This document shows, piece after piece, positions 48,947 to 58,229 of a DNA stretch of 64,000 nt. The translations under genes were made by a program, and so were the position numbers. A model generated the notes under the pieces. It had not been told where the DNA came from. It did not search any database and was given only the letters and a program-made list of their open reading frames with translations. Each line of letters starts with the position of its first letter. Position 1 is the stretch's first letter. The DNA comes from Actinomycetes bacterium. GTDB taxonomy: Bacteria; Actinomycetota; Acidimicrobiia; Acidimicrobiales; Poriferisodalaceae. The DNA lies in NCBI GenBank assembly GCA_024228575.1, contig JAAETH010000466.1, forward strand, positions 1 through 64,000. Direction: 5' to 3'.

Positions 48947-51616
48947 CTACCTGGACTCGAATCGGCGCTTGAGCCCCAGGAAGGGGCGCTCGATCAACCA
49001 GTAGCTCGCCAGCGCAGCTGCGAAGCTGACGACAAATTGGGTGACCACGAGGTACCGGAACGCCAGGTCGGGCATCACATCCTTCGTCAATTCGAACACC
49101 GGGAAATGCCACAGATAGACGCCGTAGGAGATGGTGCCGATGAACGCAAGGGGCTTCCACGCCAGCACCCTCGAGGGACGAGAGGTCGGGTCGGCAGCGA
49201 TCTGGGCCAACAGGACCGTGACAGAGACCGCAACAACCGCCATCCCGAACAGGTAGACCCACCCTGCTGTCGTCGTTGCGACGGCGGCGACGGCGAGCAG
49301 CACAAACACCGCCACGAGAGCGAGCGGTCTGGCCCGGCGTCCCAAGAGCTCGATGCGCGAAGCCCGGGTGCCTGTCATCAGGAGGGCGGCGAGACAGCCG
49401 AGCAACAGCGCGTCGGCTCTGGCGTGAAGCGGGAAGTAGGTGTATTCGAGGTTCTCGTACGCCAACCACACCGCCGCGCGACCGACGGCCACGGCAACGG
49501 CGACGACACCAGCGAAGACGGCCGCAAATCTCACACTCCGGCGGGCCAGCAGAGCCGCCAACACGGGCGGCCAGAGCACGTAGAACTGCTCTTCGATCGC
49601 CAACGACCAGGTGTGGCCGAAGACGCCGAGCGATCGCTCGACGACCATGGCCAGATAGTTCGTCAGATAGGCCAGACTCCAGGGCACGGCCGCCAGCGAC
49701 GTCGAACGCAGCTCTCCGGGTGCCCAGAGCAACAGCACCGGCACAACAACCGCCGTCATCACCAGCAGGGCCGGGAACAGTCGTAGAGCTCTCCGCGCAT
49801 AGAAGCGCGGGAAGTCGATGCTGCCGTTGCGGTCCCTTTCCTGGACGAGGAGTGCGGTGATCAGGAAACCCGACAACACGAAGAACACATCGACCCCGAG
49901 GAAACCTCCGTCGAGCCAAGGGAGGTGGGCGTGGTGGAACATCACCCCCAAAACGGCGAGAGCCCTCAGGCCGTCGAATGGACCGACGTGTGCAAGCCTC
50001 CAGGGCCGATCGTCACCGATGGCTCCGTTCGCGACGGGAACCTTCGGGGTGGCGGGTTCAGCGATCGGGCTCGGGTGACTCCGGTCGAGGCGGCGTCCCG
50101 TCAGGCCACCGACGAGGAAGACAACGTCGGCCCTTGTTCTGTCGTTCTCGAACAACCACATCGTCGCAGCAAAGACGGCCTCGCCGACAGCGATCCCGAT
50201 CAACAGGGCAGGCCACCGGCCGCCCGGTTGGAGTGACGACGCAACCGACGCGCCGGCCGTGATGCCAAGTATCAGCCCCAGAACCGCATCGCGACTCTCG
50301 CGGAAGACATCGACGCCCAGGTCGCGTTTGGCAAGCCACCAGATCGGCAGGTACATCACCTGGAGACCGACGTAGAAGAACCCGAACCCTTGAGCCGCCC
50401 ACCTCGCCGTGACAAGAGCCCCGATGGTCCACGTGACGACGAGCCAGGCGATCGACAACCACATGGCGACGCGTGTGCGGCCAACGGCATTAAAGGCGTG
50501 GAGCAGCGGCGAACTGACGGCCGTCGTGACAATCGCCGGCATGAACAGCACCAGCAGATCGGCTCCGGGCAACCATCTGTCCGAGAACACCAACGAGACC
50601 AGCTCCGAGGGTGCGACCATGACCGCCACGACCACAGGGAACGCGAGCAGAGCATTGAGGCGCAGCGCTCTCGCTGTCAACAACCCGAGCAGCACCCTGT
50701 CCTCCTGGACCCTGGCCAGGCTGGGTAACACGACCCTGTCGATCGCCCCCAACAACAGGATTGGCATGAGTGTCAGGTTGTATGCCCACGTGACATGTCC
50801 AAGCGTCGTCAGCCCCAACACCGTTCCGATGAACAGCGGCTGGAACATGTCGGTGGCCGCAACGGCGAGACCCGATGCCTGAACAGGGGCACCGACGCTG
50901 AGCAACGATCGGTAGTGACCGTCGACCCCCTTGGTCCTGGGCCCCCCGCGGGCAGCCCAGAGCTGGGCAGCCACACCGATCAGCTCCTTGGCGCCGACAG
51001 CGATGGCGAGCGCACCGGCTCCATGACCGAGGCGGGCGAGCGTTAACACGATCGAGAAATAGAGGACCGACTCGGCGGTCTCGATGAGGGCCAGGGTCGC
51101 GAACGACCGCGAACGCTGGAGCCGAGCCGATGGCACCGCCCTCGAGAACCGAGCGATGAGCGCAACGACGAGGGCGCCGACCCAGATGGCGAGATCTGCA
51201 GAGCCCGAGGCCCAAACAGCGACCACACCGATGGCACCACCAACACCTGCAACCATCGACAGACCGCCGAGCAAGCGCTTCGCAGCTGCCCACTCGCCGA
51301 CCGGAGGCTCGTCGGACTGACGCACCAGGGACACGGTGACACCGAGATCGCCGAAGACGGTCGCCGCTCCGAACACGATCATGTTCAGCGTCGCGAACAT
51401 CCCGTAGTCGGCTGGCTGGAGCCAGCGGGCCAGCAAGATAGCGGCGGCGGCACTCAGCAGGATCGTCAGAAGCTGGCGGCCGCCGAGGAAGAGGGCACCA
51501 CGAGTCGAGCGGGTCGATCCAATGCTTTCTGCCGAGCGACTCCCCCCAGGAGCCGACGGGACGGGGGCGTCGTCAGCGGACGCGCCGACCTCGCGGTGCC
51601 GAACCGTGCCCGTCAC
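48947..51616 (-). CDS. Fusion of a Wzx-type flippase and an acyltransferase-3 domain
   Basis: An 889-residue membrane protein with two complete modules. Residues ~35-500 form a polysaccharide transporter of the MOP/Wzx type with about 14 helices (QLLTILLSAAAAILLARWLQ, DYGMFATLNMIVFG, LLHAFNAVGRTRVAMWLS). After a cytoplasmic linker, residues ~535-889 form an OafA-like acyltransferase with FDGLRALAVLGVMFHHAHLP, GVDVFFVLSGFLITALLV, RFYARRALRLFPALL and SYGVYLWHFPVFELT. The first moves lipid-linked glycan across the membrane and the second adds acyl groups outside; the fusion would couple the two. The GTG start overlaps the Wzz/kinase stop by 4 bases. Confidence 0.88.
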   Translation of the reverse strand: MTGTVRHREVGASADDAPVPSAPGGSRSAESIGSTRSTRGALFLGGRQLLTILLSAAAAILLARWLQPADYGMFATLNMIVFGAATVFGDLGVTVSLVRQSDEPPVGEWAAAKRLLGGLSMVAGVGGAIGVVAVWASGSADLAIWVGALVVALIARFSRAVPSARLQRSRSFATLALIETAESVLYFSIVLTLARLGHGAGALAIAVGAKELIGVAAQLWAARGGPRTKGVDGHYRSLLSVGAPVQASGLAVAATDMFQPLFIGTVLGLTTLGHVTWAYNLTLMPILLLGAIDRVVLPSLARVQEDRVLLGLLTARALRLNALLAFPVVVAVMVAPSELVSLVFSDRWLPGADLLVLFMPAIVTTAVSSPLLHAFNAVGRTRVAMWLSIAWLVVTWTIGALVTARWAAQGFGFFYVGLQVMYLPIWWLAKRDLGVDVFRESRDAVLGLILGITAGASVASSLQPGGRWPALLIGIAVGEAVFAATMWLFENDRTRADVVFLVGGLTGRRLDRSHPSPIAEPATPKVPVANGAIGDDRPWRLAHVGPFDGLRALAVLGVMFHHAHLPWLDGGFLGVDVFFVLSGFLITALLVQERDRNGSIDFPRFYARRALRLFPALLVMTAVVVPVLLLWAPGELRSTSLAAVPWSLAYLTNYLAMVVERSLGVFGHTWSLAIEEQFYVLWPPVLAALLARRSVRFAAVFAGVVAVAVAVGRAAVWLAYENLEYTYFPLHARADALLLGCLAALLMTGTRASRIELLGRRARPLALVAVFVLLAVAAVATTTAGWVYLFGMAVVAVSVTVLLAQIAADPTSRPSRVLAWKPLAFIGTISYGVYLWHFPVFELTKDVMPDLAFRYLVVTQFVVSFAAALASYWLIERPFLGLKRRFESR

Positions 51617-53352
51617 GACATCTGAAGTGAGTCGAGGTCGATCTTCTCGACCACCAGGGCCTCACCGACTCGTCGCCCGGCCCTTCGGGCCGCAACCCGA
51701 TCCTTGGTCCCGAAGCCATTCAGGACGGCCCAGACAACCGGGACACCCGACCTCGAGATGTCGCCCAGCGCTACTCCCAACAACCGCCTCTTGGTGACCT
51801 TGCGTCGCGCCACGACGATCACACCATCCACAACGCCGGCCAGCACCTGTGCGTCGGCAAGCGAGTTCACATGGGTCGAGTCGATGACAACGAGATCGCT
51901 GTCGGCCTGGATCGCTCGCAACACGTCGACCATCCGACCACCGTCGAGCACTTGGGTGATGCCGTCCGTGAGCGAGCCAGAAGGGAGCACTCGGAGGCGG
52001 CCCGTGGACCCCGCAAGCGGGATGTCGACGAGACATGACGACAGCCCCTCCTCCCCCACCAGCACCGAGGACAAGCCCGGCTCCTGCTCGAGGCCGAACC
52101 GCCGGTGTACATCCGGGCGGCGCAGGTTCGCATCGACCACCACCACGCTGCGGCCACCTCTTGCCATGACAACCGCGAGCTCGCAGGCAACCGTCGTCTT
52201 GCCTTCCCTGCGCGACGGGCTCGTGACCAGCAGGGTCTGCACGGGAGACGCAGCGCTGTACGCCAACAGGGCCGACCGGATGGACCGGTACGCGTCGGCC
52301 GTGGCCGAAACCGGGCGATGCAGCGCAGCGATCCGTGATCGACGAGAAGCCAGAGACCGGTCGGTCGGTGTCGCACCGAGCACGGGGATTCCAACCAGCT
52401 CGCGTTCGACGCGATCGCGTCGACGCATCCTGTCATCGAGATAGTCGACGGCAAAGGCCAAGGCCAAGCCCGCAGCCAGCCCCGCAATGACTGCAACCAC
52501 CATCTGGCGAGTGAACGGCGTCCCCAGCGGCCCAACTGCGTACGAAACGCCGTCCATCAGGGACGGACCCGTGGCGAGAGCCGCCGCCTCCAGGTTCACC
52601 TCATCTGCACGTTTCGCGAGTTCGGTCGCCAGAGAGAGAGCGGCCTCGCGGGACGCCACCAGGCGAGCCAACAACGGGTCGGAGTCAGTGCCGATCAACA
52701 CATTGGCCTCGAGCGCCGAGTTCGGCGACGCGCTCGAGGCCAGGAGGCGGTAGAACTCGGCATCCTGGTCACGACCGCTCCGCTCGGCTATCTGGACGTC
52801 GAGTGCACCAACCTCTTCTTCGTATGCAGAGCTGCGTTCGGTCAAGAAGTCCGCGAAGATCCGCAACTCGCTCGATACCTGGTCCCTGCGAACCTCAACA
52901 TATGACTCGGCGAAGGCAACAGCGGCGTCTTCGGCCAACCGCGGGTCTGTGCTCTGGACCTTGAACACCAACACATCGGCACCACCCGAACCGGCCACGG
53001 CATAGTCGGCGATCTTTTTCGATCTCTCGACCCCCAGGCGCTGCCACGCCCCTTCCCACACCGGATGCGACATGGCGACCTGGATCTGGGTTTCGATCGC
53101 CCTGATCGGATCGAGAGCCTCGGTACCCACGACACCGAACGTCCAGTCCTTTGAACCTTCCGTGACCTGGACCAGAGTCGATGCTTCGTACATCGACGAG
53201 ACGGCGTGAGCTCGCCGAACAGTCATTGCTCCGGACAACACGACCACTATCAGAATCAGCCACCAGCGCTGGGCGACCACACGCAACACGACGAGTATCC
53301 CGAGGTCGTATCTGTCGTCGTCGGGAATCCCCGAGGGCGCGGGTGTGGTCAC
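51613..53352 (-). CDS. Wzz-type polysaccharide co-polymerase fused to a BY-kinase-like domain
   Basis: A 579-residue protein. The N-terminal part is a Wzz domain with one helix near residue 35 (WWLILIVVVLSGAMTV), an extracytoplasmic region and a second helix near 280 (VVAVIAGLAAGLALAFAV). The C-terminal part is a P-loop ATPase with TSPSRREGKTTVACELA (Walker A), VVVVDANLRRPDVH (Walker A') and DLVVIDSTHV (Walker B, where TPP is usual). It would set chain length and drive export. No tyrosine cluster is present at the C-terminus (IDLDSLQMS), unlike classical BY-kinases. It follows the polymerase gene by 47 bases. Confidence 0.88.
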   Translation of the reverse strand: MTTPAPSGIPDDDRYDLGILVVLRVVAQRWWLILIVVVLSGAMTVRRAHAVSSMYEASTLVQVTEGSKDWTFGVVGTEALDPIRAIETQIQVAMSHPVWEGAWQRLGVERSKKIADYAVAGSGGADVLVFKVQSTDPRLAEDAAVAFAESYVEVRRDQVSSELRIFADFLTERSSAYEEEVGALDVQIAERSGRDQDAEFYRLLASSASPNSALEANVLIGTDSDPLLARLVASREAALSLATELAKRADEVNLEAAALATGPSLMDGVSYAVGPLGTPFTRQMVVAVIAGLAAGLALAFAVDYLDDRMRRRDRVERELVGIPVLGATPTDRSLASRRSRIAALHRPVSATADAYRSIRSALLAYSAASPVQTLLVTSPSRREGKTTVACELAVVMARGGRSVVVVDANLRRPDVHRRFGLEQEPGLSSVLVGEEGLSSCLVDIPLAGSTGRLRVLPSGSLTDGITQVLDGGRMVDVLRAIQADSDLVVIDSTHVNSLADAQVLAGVVDGVIVVARRKVTKRRLLGVALGDISRSGVPVVWAVLNGFGTKDRVAARRAGRRVGEALVVEKIDLDSLQMS

Positions 53353-53399
53353 GCCGTTTTTGTCGGCCGCCGGGGCTTCAGCTCAAGCCCGACTGCCCC

Positions 53400-54905
53400 C
53401 TAGCGGGCACCGGTTCCCAGCACCCTGGAAGGTGTATCCATCCGATCTCCCCAGCGGGCGACGCCTCGAAGTACCAGCAACAGGATCGTGAGTCGGATCG
53501 CTACGTTCACGCCCAGATATGCGACGTTGCGTTCGATACCGATGAGGACGTGCCCCAGGTACACGATTGCACCGACCCTCGTAGCCGAAGTCGGGGGGAA
53601 GGTCCTGTCGATTCCGCCAACGAACACCCCCCACAAGAGGAAGCCGATCAACACGCCCGCGTCGCCGAAGTTGAGGTAGAGATCACCCAGCATGGTGATC
53701 GCCTGCGACGAGGTGTTCTCCTGTTGATCTGGGGCGATGAAGGTGGTCGTGAAATACCGACCGAGAGACAGGATACGAAAGTCCAGATCGACCTGGCCCG
53801 AAACCACCGGGATAGCGGACACGGCGGGCTGCCAGATTGAATCGCCTCCGAGGTGATCGATCTCGCCTGGAACCTGTTCACGAAGCAAGATGACAGCGGT
53901 CACCCCGCCGAAGCGCCGCGACATGCCCTTGGCGACCGATGTAGCCGCATCGAGGGTGGTGCGGCCGGGTTCGGCCCTCACACCACTTTCAAAGTCGTAC
54001 TTGGTGAGGGCGACGATTGGGCCCTCGAACAGCGATATCGGTTCGCCGTCATCGAACGCGAACCGATTGCCCTGAATGGCGAGGAAGACAGCAAGACCGA
54101 GGCCCAGCATCAGGCCCACCCGCTTCGGGCCGAGCTTCACACCGGCACCGGCCATACCGACAGCGAGAGCGGCGATCGGGATCACCGCCGCCTCCTTGAA
54201 CGAGGTCAACACGCCCAAGGACGAAGCGATTGCGACAAGAACATAGAGACGTCGGCGGACGTTCGGCACTGTCACGGAGTGGTACCCGAGAGCGGCGAAT
54301 GCCAGCAGATACAGGCTCATGATGTTCTCGATGAATCCCGAGGCGACGTTGCCGAACACCATGGCCGTGCGGCCGAACAGACCAATTGTGGCAAACCAGA
54401 AGAGGGTGTCGATGCTGAGATCCGGGACAAACTTGGCAGACGGTTTCCCGGCTCCGACCAGGGCGGCTCCCGCCGCGAATGCAGCGAGCGCTGCTGTGCT
54501 GAGCAACCATGCCCAGACGAACGACTCGTCACCGGCAGCCCTGACGATCTCGTTCTCGTTCAGGTTTGTGCGATCGGACTGGGTCACCAGCATTCGCAGC
54601 GTGAAGTAGACCATCCACGCGAATCCGATCGTGACCGTCAGAGCCATTCGCCGCATGGCAATGAAACGCCTCAACACCACGAAGAGTGCGATCTGCAGCG
54701 GGGCACACACGAGTGTCACCAGAGGCAACGACGAATCGCCCGAACCGAGGAACACACCGATGCCGACACCCAGCGTCAGCGCGGCAGCAACAAAAACGAA
54801 CAAGGGCGCGGTCGCCTTCGACCTCAACCGTTCGGCGACGATCTCGAGTGTCGACTCAACGCTCGTCGGTTCGGCCGCAGCACGATCGACGGTGGTGGAC
54901 TGCAT
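53400..54905 (-). CDS. Wzy/O-antigen polymerase-like membrane protein
   Basis: A 501-residue protein with about 11-12 hydrophobic helices and a large extracytoplasmic loop (~300-390, PGRTTLDAATSVAKGMSRRF through DFRILSLGRYF). This layout and its place between glycosyltransferase genes and a Wzz gene fit a polysaccharide polymerase; sequence motifs in this family are poor. The ATG at 54905 overlaps the upstream glycosyltransferase stop (TGATG); ATG 54917 is an alternative. Confidence 0.7.
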   Translation of the reverse strand: MQSTTVDRAAAEPTSVESTLEIVAERLRSKATAPLFVFVAAALTLGVGIGVFLGSGDSSLPLVTLVCAPLQIALFVVLRRFIAMRRMALTVTIGFAWMVYFTLRMLVTQSDRTNLNENEIVRAAGDESFVWAWLLSTAALAAFAAGAALVGAGKPSAKFVPDLSIDTLFWFATIGLFGRTAMVFGNVASGFIENIMSLYLLAFAALGYHSVTVPNVRRRLYVLVAIASSLGVLTSFKEAAVIPIAALAVGMAGAGVKLGPKRVGLMLGLGLAVFLAIQGNRFAFDDGEPISLFEGPIVALTKYDFESGVRAEPGRTTLDAATSVAKGMSRRFGGVTAVILLREQVPGEIDHLGGDSIWQPAVSAIPVVSGQVDLDFRILSLGRYFTTTFIAPDQQENTSSQAITMLGDLYLNFGDAGVLIGFLLWGVFVGGIDRTFPPTSATRVGAIVYLGHVLIGIERNVAYLGVNVAIRLTILLLVLRGVARWGDRMDTPSRVLGTGAR

Positions 54906-56092
54906 CAGCGCACCCATCTCGGGATCTGATGAACGACGCGCGCCGAGTTCCCGATGCGCTCGATCGCGCCCGCGGTGGCGGCATCGGCAAAGACCTCTGC
55001 CGTTTCTCGGGCGACGGCGTCCCAGCTACGCCCGATGATGGCTTCGCGGCCCATTCCGGCGAGCCTCTCGCGCTCCACGGGATCTGCGACGAGCCTCGAA
55101 ATGAGAGCCGACAGGCCAGAGACGTCTCTGGGCTCGAAACGAGGCGCCGCACCCCTGGTTGCCTCGGGTAGAGCGCCCGCGTCGGCCACGATGGTTGTTG
55201 TGCCCACAGCCATCGCTTCGACGGGGGGAAGGCCAAACCCCTCGGCCAGCGCTGGAAATACGAACAGTTCAGCCTCGGCCAGTAGGGCGGGCAGAAGTTC
55301 ATCGTCTACGTAGCCGAGGAACCGGAGCCGTTCCCGGTCGCCTCCAACGGATGTCACAAGGTCCAAGAGATACTCGGCTTCAGCACCCACTGAACCGCCG
55401 AGCACCAGCCGTGGTGTCCTCGAAGGATCGAGTCTTGCCCACGCCAGAACCAGGGTGTCGACCGACTTCTTGTCGTCGAACCCCCCGACGTAGAGCAGGT
55501 ATCTGAACTCCAGATCCAGGTCACGCCGCACCCGCGCCCGCATGACAGCATCCGGGGGAATTACGAACGCCTCCCCCGGTGCCTCCGAGACCACCACAAC
55601 CCTGTCGCCGCCGAGCCCGAGTGAAGCCTCGAGGTAGTCGGCAGAGTGTTGGGACACCGTGATGATGCGCGTGGCCCCCAGCAGCGAAGCCACGTTCGCG
55701 TATACAAATCGCGCGAGGCTGCGACCCGCTGGCCGTTCGACGAGAGATCGATCCCACTCGACGGCATCATGAAGCGTCAGTACCGACGGGATTCCGAACA
55801 GCGGGAGCCCACGGTTTGCAGGGCTGAACAACAGGTCGGCACCGAGGCGCTTGACAAGGGCTCGAAGACCAACCTGCTCGCGTTTCCACTCACTGTCTCG
55901 ATCGGGAGCATGGACGCTCATGTCCGGTGTGCCAGACGGCATCTGCATAGGTCTGTCCGACACCAGGACGAGATCGAGCCGTTCCGAACGCTCCATGGCA
56001 TTCAGTAGTTCCGCCGTGTAGCGGGCGAAACCCCTCAGCTGCTCCGATGCCAGGCATCGAACATCGACGGCCACACGTATTCGAGAACTCAC
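54905..56092 (-). CDS. Glycosyltransferase family 1/4 (GT-B), mannosyltransferase-like
   Basis: A 395-residue GT-B enzyme beginning VSSRIRVAVDVRC. The N-terminal domain has LRGFARYTAELL and GIPSVLTLHDAVEW. The C-terminal donor domain has YLLYVGGFDDKKSVDTLVLA, RLRFLGYVDDELLPALLAEA, and LFVFPALAEGFGLPPVEAMA with the conserved E-x7-E pair, then GALPEATRGAAPRFEP. The GTG start at 56092 overlaps the upstream stop by 4 bases (GTGA); the frame is open a little further but inside the previous gene. Sugar specificity is unknown. Confidence 0.92.
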   Translation of the reverse strand: MSSRIRVAVDVRCLASEQLRGFARYTAELLNAMERSERLDLVLVSDRPMQMPSGTPDMSVHAPDRDSEWKREQVGLRALVKRLGADLLFSPANRGLPLFGIPSVLTLHDAVEWDRSLVERPAGRSLARFVYANVASLLGATRIITVSQHSADYLEASLGLGGDRVVVVSEAPGEAFVIPPDAVMRARVRRDLDLEFRYLLYVGGFDDKKSVDTLVLAWARLDPSRTPRLVLGGSVGAEAEYLLDLVTSVGGDRERLRFLGYVDDELLPALLAEAELFVFPALAEGFGLPPVEAMAVGTTTIVADAGALPEATRGAAPRFEPRDVSGLSALISRLVADPVERERLAGMGREAIIGRSWDAVARETAEVFADAATAGAIERIGNSARVVHQIPRWVR

Positions 56093-57387
56093 CGACACAG
56101 GAAGCTCGCATCCCTGAGAGACCGCTCGACTCGGTCGACCGAGAAGCACCGGCGGTGGGCATCGACACCATTGTCCGCAAGCCAGGAACGCCGGTCTGAA
56201 TCATCGAGGAGTTCGACGACTCTCGCCGAGAACATGGTGTCATCGCGAGCGACGATCACATCGACGCCATCGGTCAGGTCCAGGCCGTCGACCAGTTCGG
56301 GACTCACCACGACCGCGCGACGACGCGCCAGGGCTTCGGCCAGCTTCAGCGGCACACCACCTCGAAGGGCAAGGGGGATGGCAACGACGTCGACCTTGTC
56401 GTAGAAGTCGCTCACATCGTCAACAGCACCCAGGTAGTCGACCGCCGGATGATCCTGACACCTCTTGACGAGATCAGCCGGAAGGCCGGCTCCAGCGAGG
56501 ACGAGCCTCACATCGCTGTTCACGACCACTCGTGCAGCGATGCCGTCGAGGAGTCTCCGGGCCGCATCCTCGTTCGGTCGGTACGACCAGGTTGCGATCA
56601 TTCCGAACGCGCCTGTGGCCCGTTGCACCGTCTTGTCCGTGAAGCCGGGAACCGTGTTGGGAACCACCACGACCCGAGCGCCAGGTGACAGCTGACGAAA
56701 CCTCTCCGCCTCGGCCTCAGTCGTCGCCCAGACCTCGTGTGCACGTCCGATATGAACACGCTCCTGCGTTCTACAAGCGAGGTGATTCGCCCACAGACCG
56801 AGCCCCTGGCCGATCGAGCCGGTATGGGTGCGGGCAAGGCGCTCGGTGACATCGGTCAACACATCGGCTGCGTCGATGATGACGTTGACCGAGTCTGGCA
56901 GCGCCCGCATCCAGTGCATGCCCTGGGAGGGCAACACCACTGTGTCGGCGTCGATCCGGCCAACCTCTGCGACGATCTTGCCCGCTGCTCCCGCAGCGTC
57001 GTAGCGCATCGAATAGGGAAACACCGATCGCGGCCTGCGCAGAACACCTGTCGCCAGGAAACCGAGCTTGGACACGAGCCGTCGAATCATTCCGAGGTGA
57101 TGCTGTTCGACGCGGGCACCCGCATGGGCCTGGCCATCACATCGGGCATCGAGGTCGGCCTCGCGGACCCGACCTTCGGGGCGGTCAGCGGTCGAGAACC
57201 ACAACACATGACTCTCGACACCGAGAGCGGCGAGGGCGTCGAGGTTGCCCATCATCCTCAGGTGAAGCCCGGTCGTCGCGGGAAGAGGAAAGTCCAGCAG
57301 TACCGTCAGGACACGACGCGCTGTTCCCGAGGAGCCCTTCACCGGCGCCGTCGGGCATTCACCACCCGAACGCGACGGTTGATTCAT
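56089..57387 (-). CDS. Glycosyltransferase, GT-B fold
   Basis: A 432-residue GT-B protein. The N-terminus carries VLTVLLDFPLPATTGLHLRM, the mid-section NVIIDAADVLTDVTERLA and AHEVWATTEAEAERF, and the donor domain MIATWSYRPNEDAARRLLDG, VDYLGAVDDVSDFYDKVDVV, then AIPLALRGGVPLKLAEALAR. It lies in the leftward polysaccharide operon with 4-base overlaps at both ends. Acceptor and donor are not predictable. Confidence 0.88.
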   Translation of the reverse strand: MNQPSRSGGECPTAPVKGSSGTARRVLTVLLDFPLPATTGLHLRMMGNLDALAALGVESHVLWFSTADRPEGRVREADLDARCDGQAHAGARVEQHHLGMIRRLVSKLGFLATGVLRRPRSVFPYSMRYDAAGAAGKIVAEVGRIDADTVVLPSQGMHWMRALPDSVNVIIDAADVLTDVTERLARTHTGSIGQGLGLWANHLACRTQERVHIGRAHEVWATTEAEAERFRQLSPGARVVVVPNTVPGFTDKTVQRATGAFGMIATWSYRPNEDAARRLLDGIAARVVVNSDVRLVLAGAGLPADLVKRCQDHPAVDYLGAVDDVSDFYDKVDVVAIPLALRGGVPLKLAEALARRRAVVVSPELVDGLDLTDGVDVIVARDDTMFSARVVELLDDSDRRSWLADNGVDAHRRCFSVDRVERSLRDASFLCR

Positions 57388-58229
57388 CGCGAGGAGGCCG
57401 CCAGGACCTCACCCACAGCCTGCTCGACACGGTGTGCCAGAGGAACCGGCTCCCACCCGAACACCACCCTGGTGATCATGTCGTCGACCGTCTTGTCCTC
57501 CACCAGCCTGTCGATCTGATCTGGGCGCAACCCCGCCACAGGCGCGAAGCGGGCGAACATTCTCAGCGCTCCGGTGGGAACTGGTATCGGGGGCAGTCGC
57601 ACTCCAAGGAGTTCGGCGATCATCAGCATCAGTTCGGCGGCTGGAATCGCCTCGGCTCCACCGACCGGATAGACACCGGCAGTCACATCACTCGAACGGT
57701 GAGCGTGAACCAGCGAGACCACGTCGTCGACGTGTACCGGTTGAACCAGCTGCGAGCCGTCACCTACCTGAAACCGAGTCCTCGTCCTGTTCATCTGGCG
57801 GATGATCCGCGACAGATTGGCGTCACCCCCGCGCCCGAAAATCATGGTCGGAGCCAGGACCACACCCCCGCGGGAAACGACCAGCTCCTCGCGAGCAAGG
57901 GCAGCCTCGACGCCCGGTGCACGAGTGCCAGATCTCAGCTGGGACGACGAGAAGACCAGCCAACGAGACCCATCGACACGATCGACTATCCAGTCCACAT
58001 CACTTCGTGTGAGCTGCGGCAGTGAGACGATCTGGTCGAACTCCTGATCGGCCAGCAGATTGTCGAGAGCCGCCGCGTCGGCCATGGGAAGAGCGCCTGG
58101 AACCGTCCGAGACGACGGCCTCACCAACGAGACCAACTCGACAGAGGGAGATCCGGCGCAACTGTCGACGAGGTGCCTGCCCACATAACCACCGGCGCCG
58201 ATGACAAGTACCCGTCTGGTGGTGACCAT
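57384..58229 (-). CDS. NAD-dependent epimerase/dehydratase family protein
   Basis: A 281-residue extended SDR protein with the Rossmann motif RVLVIGAGGYVGRHLVDS at the start. The usual YxxxK pair is not clear: WLVFSSSQLRSG is in the Ser position and the helix that follows has no obvious YxxxK. It could thus be an atypical SDR that reduces or binds a nucleotide sugar, or a member of the NmrA-like/atypical group. C-terminal GWEPVPLAHRVEQAV is typical of sugar-nucleotide SDRs. Start and stop overlap neighbouring glycosyltransferase genes. Confidence 0.8.
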   Translation of the reverse strand: MVTTRRVLVIGAGGYVGRHLVDSCAGSPSVELVSLVRPSSRTVPGALPMADAAALDNLLADQEFDQIVSLPQLTRSDVDWIVDRVDGSRWLVFSSSQLRSGTRAPGVEAALAREELVVSRGGVVLAPTMIFGRGGDANLSRIIRQMNRTRTRFQVGDGSQLVQPVHVDDVVSLVHAHRSSDVTAGVYPVGGAEAIPAAELMLMIAELLGVRLPPIPVPTGALRMFARFAPVAGLRPDQIDRLVEDKTVDDMITRVVFGWEPVPLAHRVEQAVGEVLAASSR

